DNA of 64,000 nucleotides from Leptospira venezuelensis (GTDB lineage Bacteria; Spirochaetota; Leptospiria; Leptospirales; Leptospiraceae): positions 248,001 to 312,000 of the forward strand of contig NZ_NETS01000010.1 of assembly GCF_002150035.1 (NCBI RefSeq), in the 5' to 3' direction. Of the stretch, positions 60,349 to 64,000 are shown one piece after another. Under the pieces are notes generated by a model. The model saw nothing but the letters and a program-made list of their open reading frames with translations. It was not told the origin of the DNA and ran no database searches. Every line of letters starts with the position of its first letter. Positions within the stretch are counted from its first letter, which is position 1. The position numbers and the translations under genes were made by a program.

Positions 60349-60831
60349 CTATTTCTTTTCTTTTTTAGATAAGGACCCAGATTTCCAATATTTATAAACT
60401 GGCAAAAAACTGCTTAAAACAGGCAATAACATCAATATAGCGTAGGATCGAGAAAACAGACTTATTGCCTCATTTTGGACCACAACCGTAGTATTATACA
60501 AAGTAAGATCGGAATCAATCACTACGCATAAATCTTGATTTTGTAATGTAGAATATACGAAATAAACAGGGATATAAGCTACATAAAAATACAGACAGAT
60601 AAGAAATGGAAAAGCGACGAGAGCCTGCCCTACTAAACCTCCAGCAGGAATCCCGAACCATATTAAGAAAAGGCAAAATACGGAAACTATAAAAGAAGCC
60701 TGAGTAAATAGAAGATAAATACTGTCGTCACCTTTAGTGCAAGTCCCCGATTCTGCAAGGATGATGCATAACGGAATGAGTAAAAATAGAAGGTCTCCGA
60801 ACCAGAATAGAATTTTCTTGAGTATATTCAT
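60349..60831 (-). CDS. Four-TM membrane protein of unknown function
   Basis: A 160-residue protein with four hydrophobic helices (ILFWFGDLLFLLIPLCIILAE, LFTQASFIVSVFCLFLIWFGI, LVGQALVAFPFLICLYFYVAYIP and a C-terminal LLPVLSSFLPVYKYW) and Cys residues in SGTCTKGDD and DLCVVID that could face the outside. No family was recognised. Ends in a Lys-rich tail (SKKEKK). It is isolated by about 120 bp from its neighbours. Confidence 0.65.
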   Translation of the reverse strand: MNILKKILFWFGDLLFLLIPLCIILAESGTCTKGDDSIYLLFTQASFIVSVFCLFLIWFGIPAGGLVGQALVAFPFLICLYFYVAYIPVYFVYSTLQNQDLCVVIDSDLTLYNTTVVVQNEAISLFSRSYAILMLLPVLSSFLPVYKYWKSGSLSKKEKK

Positions 60832-60950
60832 TTATTTTGACAAAAATTCCTTTAGAGCCAATGCGTTATTATATTCCAAATTTTCAGATGAATATAAAAA
60901 GGTGACCACTTTTTCATTCAAAGATGGGTTTAGTTATTATTTGTATCGAA

Positions 60951-62126
60951 TTACAAGACAAACTCTTTCGGGTCTCTTCTCGGGCTATAGTAATGATAGT
61001 CACTTCTTCCCAAACGAACCAACATCTGAATTTTTTCTCCCGGTTTTAAGGAAGATTCAAATTCACTCCTTATGAGATCCATTTCAGGATATTCTTGTAA
61101 TATCTGACTCATCGGATGAAGAGAAAATCCGTTTTTAGTCGCAGCCAAATGTAAACGTAGATAATCTCTTCCTGATTGGACCCAATCGATAACGTTGTTA
61201 TGATCCGTTTTCAAAAAAATAAATCCTTTTGAACTTTCCACCATAGACGCAAACATATCCATTCCCGCTTTTTTATTTTCAGAAGAATGCCAACTTTCCG
61301 CACCATGTTTTAAGAAAAAATTTCGAGCAAAATAATATTTCAAACCGGAAATCCCGTTTGCTCTCAAAGAAAGTCCGTCTTTAAATTTTCCGATCTCTTC
61401 GTCGTTGTAACGGAACCAGATCCTAGATTCTTCATATGTATTATAAGTATCTGTTTCCATTTGCATCGCAGCTACTAATTGTTTTCTTAAATTCTCCGAA
61501 CCTACTTTCTCAACAAATTTTAATTCGGAATATAAAACCGCAGAATCTCTGTGGATCTTTTCAAAATCTTCCTGAGTTAGATCTTCTCCTTCATAAACAC
61601 TTCTTCGAGTTACTCTTTCAGAAATAAATTCTGATAAAGGATTTTTGATCAGATCATCCTGTTTGTTCAAAACGATTTTAGCGATCGGTTTCTTGCCTAT
61701 GTCTGCGATCGTATATTTTCCGTCTGGAAAAAGAGAAACTTCTGCAGAATATCCAAGAACCTGAGTACCTAAACTTAAGTTTTCCAGAAAAGTGCCTTGG
61801 CCGATATGAATTTGCCGAAAGGTCGGATCTGTATCTTTTAATAAACGTTTCTCATCTACATACAAATATGCAGAAAGATCATTTATAATTTTGAATTTCC
61901 AGGGTTGAACATTATGAGGATTGGGAGCGGTAATCCCAATACGAATCGCCTTTAAAATCGGAGAAACACTTTCGGAAAGAAATTCAGGATCGAATGGATT
62001 CTTTCTTTCATAATCATATCTTTCCTTCGAAGAACTCTTACAATATTGCAAAACTTGAGAAGTTGAAAGAAAGACACCGAAACTAATACTGTATTTTAAA
62101 AATGTTTTTCGACTAATGGAAACCAT
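60951..62126 (-). CDS. Nitroreductase-like exported lipoprotein
   Basis: A 391-residue protein. The N-terminus (SRKTFLKYSISFGVFLSTSQVLQYCKSSS) resembles a Tat signal, with SRK instead of SRR, ending in a lipobox-like Cys. A nitroreductase/Acg-like FMN domain follows: RIGITAPNPHNVQPWKFKI (FMN phosphate region) and QSGRDYLRLHLAATKNGFSLHPMSQILQEYPEM near the end. Export with a bound flavin would fit the Tat route. The substrate is unknown. Confidence 0.75.
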   Translation of the reverse strand: MVSISRKTFLKYSISFGVFLSTSQVLQYCKSSSKERYDYERKNPFDPEFLSESVSPILKAIRIGITAPNPHNVQPWKFKIINDLSAYLYVDEKRLLKDTDPTFRQIHIGQGTFLENLSLGTQVLGYSAEVSLFPDGKYTIADIGKKPIAKIVLNKQDDLIKNPLSEFISERVTRRSVYEGEDLTQEDFEKIHRDSAVLYSELKFVEKVGSENLRKQLVAAMQMETDTYNTYEESRIWFRYNDEEIGKFKDGLSLRANGISGLKYYFARNFFLKHGAESWHSSENKKAGMDMFASMVESSKGFIFLKTDHNNVIDWVQSGRDYLRLHLAATKNGFSLHPMSQILQEYPEMDLIRSEFESSLKPGEKIQMLVRLGRSDYHYYSPRRDPKEFVL

Positions 62127-62177
62127 GGCCGAAAAACCTAAGAGAAATTAATGTATAGTCAATCGAATTCGAGGGAA

Positions 62178-62639
62178 TCATTCCCAATAATTTATCATCA
62201 ACTCTTTGGACCAATCCGGTTGAGAGATCCCAGACATAGGCAGGAATTCCCTCATTACAGGCTTGATATCTACCACCGGAGTTCCATCAATTGCATCTAA
62301 ATATTTGACCAAAAGTTTTTTGCCATCCCTTCTCAAAAGTTCTACAATTGTAGAACCGATATGATTCGGGCGATTTTTCTTTCTTTGGGCAAAAATTCCA
62401 ACCTTAGGCCATCTTTTATTTTCTCTAGGATGTTCACTTCCCAACACAGGTTCAGATCCTACTGCTTTATGAAAAATATATATGATCTCCAAATGAGAGA
62501 ATGTATCGATCCCATCTAGAGACTCAGCTGGAATATTATCTTCCAACTCGATCTCTGAAACAATTTCCGCCCAGTAGTCATCCTGGATCTCTGATCTTGA
62601 GTTTGAGACCTTTGCGATCGGCCGAATCGTAAATTCCAT
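62178..62639 (-). CDS. TrmO-like tRNA methyltransferase
   Basis: A 153-residue UPF0066/TrmO (TsaA) protein from the ATG at 62639, which has AGAGG 7-8 bases upstream. FTIRPIAKVSNSR, LDGIDTFSHLEIIYIFHKA, HPRENKRWPKVGIFAQRKKNRPNHIGSTIVELL and YLDAIDGTPVVDIKPVM are characteristic. TrmO methylates t6A at position 37 of ACY-decoding tRNAs using SAM. It stands alone. Confidence 0.87.
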   Translation of the reverse strand: MEFTIRPIAKVSNSRSEIQDDYWAEIVSEIELEDNIPAESLDGIDTFSHLEIIYIFHKAVGSEPVLGSEHPRENKRWPKVGIFAQRKKNRPNHIGSTIVELLRRDGKKLLVKYLDAIDGTPVVDIKPVMREFLPMSGISQPDWSKELMINYWE

Positions 62640-62776
62640 AAAAGCCTCTTTCATCCTAAAAGATATCTTAGGAGACGAATTAAAATGCTCTTAGGCAAGA
62701 AATTAATAAGCGAAGTGCTTTAAAATATTAAGAGAATGCGGAACCGACTGATAATGTCGTCCCGCGTTAGGTAGGT

Positions 62777-63427
62777 TTAATTTCCGGCTTCCGGTTTTGC
62801 GTTCAGATATTCTTTGAATTTTTCCAGGTCGGCTTCTACAATCGGGATGGTGATAGGTTCTGAGCCTGAGTATAAACGAATAGAGAACCCGTTGGATTTT
62901 AGTATCGCTTCCTCATCTTCCTTTTTCATAAGAAAAGTAGCGTTAAGAAATACTGCAGTGCTCGCATGAGTGCTCACGCTGGTTTTTGCTCCACCGGCAC
63001 TAGAAGCACCTGTATTACCGGTAGAAAAACCTGTATTATTCGCCGAAGAAGAAGTGCTAGATGTAACAGTAGTTACTGTTTGTGCAGAAACATTTCCAAA
63101 AGCTAAAGGAGAAGTTTTTTCTCCGATTTTGAGAAAACCACTACGCTCAATCGGATTATTCATAGTCGTTGCGTGAACCTTGACTCTCGTAACGGTCGGA
63201 ACTAATGTTTCCTTACCTAATTCGCGAGTAAAATCAAACTCAACAATGTATTTCGTTAGAAATGTATCGATCAGAACACCTGGGAATGATTCCTCTGCCT
63301 TAAGTTTTAATTTCAAGTTTACAGTATGAGTATTTTTAAAATTGTCTTTTTTAATCCTTACCGTACCGAACATACATCCAGTCATAACGGATAACAAAAT
63401 GGACAATATGGATATTCTCTTATACAA
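62777..63427 (-). CDS. Lipoprotein, tandem paralogue A
   Basis: A 216-residue protein from the TTG at 63427; GGAGA sits 7 bases upstream, so this start is preferred to the upstream frame. The signal peptide ends at SVMTGCMF. The body has a strand-rich N-terminal half (VNLKLKLKAEESFPGVLIDTFLTKYIVEFDFTREL), then a low-complexity Ser/Thr/Gly stretch (about residues 125-165), then a conserved end ATFLMKKEDEEAILKSNGFSIRLYSGSEPITIPIVEADLEKFKEYLNAKP. It is a duplicate of the gene at 63611. No known family. Confidence 0.72.
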   Translation of the reverse strand: MYKRISILSILLSVMTGCMFGTVRIKKDNFKNTHTVNLKLKLKAEESFPGVLIDTFLTKYIVEFDFTRELGKETLVPTVTRVKVHATTMNNPIERSGFLKIGEKTSPLAFGNVSAQTVTTVTSSTSSSANNTGFSTGNTGASSAGGAKTSVSTHASTAVFLNATFLMKKEDEEAILKSNGFSIRLYSGSEPITIPIVEADLEKFKEYLNAKPEAGN

Positions 63428-63610
63428 GTTGATTCTCCAATTTATATATAGAGTCCAATCACTTGTAAATTTGCGACAGGTCAAGAGAGTATTTTTGAAA
63501 ATTACGATAATAAATTGAATTAGGTACGTTCTCTCATTTTGGATAACGTTACTTCCTAAGCGGCATATTGACATTTACACTTCATTCGGAACTAGTAATA
63601 TAGAAAAACA

Positions 63611-64000
63611 TCATTCTTGTTCAATTCCAGGTTTTGCTCTCAGAAATTGTTTTAGAGCCTCTAGGTCTTTATCTATAAATGGAATAGTGATGGGCAAAGC
63701 ACCTGAATAAAGTCTAATTGCAAAGTATTTAGAATCCAGCAACTCCACTTCTTGTTCTTTCGTTAACAAAAATGTACCAGTAAGTTCCTTATGAGTAGAA
63801 CTACTAGTACTAGTGGAAGTCTTAGTTTCTGCCGATTGACCTCTTCCAAAAGAGCTAGTAGAATTAGAAAGACCAGAAGAATTATTCTTTGTAGTCGTAG
63901 TTGTCGTCACATTAGTATTATAAGTTGTCACAGAACGTGCATCGAGGTTTCCTAAAACCAAGGTCGAGTCCTTAGATCCGATTCTAAAGAAGCCACTCCT
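63611..64000 (-). CDS. Lipoprotein, tandem paralogue B (runs off the window)
   Basis: At least 129 residues; the frame stays open to the right edge and begins upstream of the window. It aligns end-to-end with the C-terminal half of the gene at 62777-63427: RSGFFRIGSKDS versus RSGFLKIGEKTS, a Ser/Thr-rich insert, then GTFLLTKEQEVELLDSKYFAIRLYSGALPITIPFIDKDLEALKQFLRAKP. The two form a direct tandem duplication with about 180 bp between them. Function unknown. Confidence 0.72.
   Translation of the reverse strand, partial: RSGFFRIGSKDSTLVLGNLDARSVTTYNTNVTTTTTTKNNSSGLSNSTSSFGRGQSAETKTSTSTSSSTHKELTGTFLLTKEQEVELLDSKYFAIRLYSGALPITIPFIDKDLEALKQFLRAKPGIEQE

Noticed and set aside
1..64000. CRISPR array, tRNA or rRNA genes
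   Set aside because: No regularly spaced repeats and no cloverleaf or rRNA-like segments were seen by eye.

Overview
The window looks like a chromosomal segment of a Leptospira species. It is AT-rich (roughly 40% GC by eye) and rich in predicted lipoproteins with relaxed spirochaetal lipoboxes. It carries Leptospira-type families: a LipL41-like lipoprotein, OmpL47-type repeats, a DUF1554 lipoprotein and imelysins. It also holds the spirochaete flagellar run flbD-motA-motB-fliL and the division genes ftsQ-ftsA-ftsZ. I cannot place it to species. I see no rRNA, tRNA, CRISPR array, prophage or replication origin.

Layout. 1-5.1 kb: a truncated 7TMR-DISM sensor, a hydrolase divergent from a WYL regulator with an operator-like palindrome between them, a PAS-GGDEF protein with a degenerate active site abutting a methyltransferase, and a DUF4442 protein. 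5.3-7.5 kb: a secreted PI-PLC-like lipoprotein with two ricin-type lectin modules. 7.4-14.1 kb: an unannotated 54-aa membrane protein divergent from a MarR regulator with palindromes between them, then SDR, GlpF-like channel, glycerophosphodiesterase, 7TMR-DISM/SpoIIE phosphatase and an MFS exporter. 14.9-20.5 kb: a lipocalin-like protein, then a Fur-type box, a GC-rich hairpin leader (attenuator or small RNA) and an imelysin / di-haem oxidoreductase / imelysin operon, a probable iron-responsive envelope system. 20.5-28 kb: MAPEG, PhoU-like, DUF1554, nucleotidyltransferase-like, carboxylesterase, LamG and other lipoprotein or hydrolase genes.

28.1-31.3 kb is the accessory patch. It holds a BrnT/BrnA toxin-antitoxin pair, dispersed repeats, the decayed 3' end of an IS481-family transposase, and a 5'-truncated RHS C-terminal module with a variable tail followed 2 nt later by a probable immunity gene. 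31.6-35.4 kb: an SDR/thiolase/zinc-ribbon acyl-CoA operon, a cytochrome c lipoprotein, a zinc ribbon and a STAS protein. 35.4-43.8 kb is core: kdsB, fliL, motB, motA, flbD, a glycosyltransferase and an MlaD-like protein on the minus strand, then ftsQ-ftsA-ftsZ on the plus strand.

43.8-54.8 kb, mostly minus strand: LipL41-like lipoprotein, metallophosphoesterase, BASS transporter, methionine aminopeptidase, ArsC-like phosphatase, amidohydrolase, RDD protein, GST, a full-motif subclass B1 metallo-beta-lactamase with a MORN protein, and a thioesterase-MarR operon behind two abutting perfect 14-bp palindromes. 54.9-55.2 kb holds a second copy of the dispersed repeat. 55.2-64 kb: membrane proteins, a LysM-FecR protein coupled to an OmpL47-repeat protein and converging on another OmpL47-type protein, a nitroreductase-like lipoprotein, TrmO, and two tandem paralogous lipoproteins, the last running off the edge.

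Functional names come from motif recognition and memory of the families; no database search was run.
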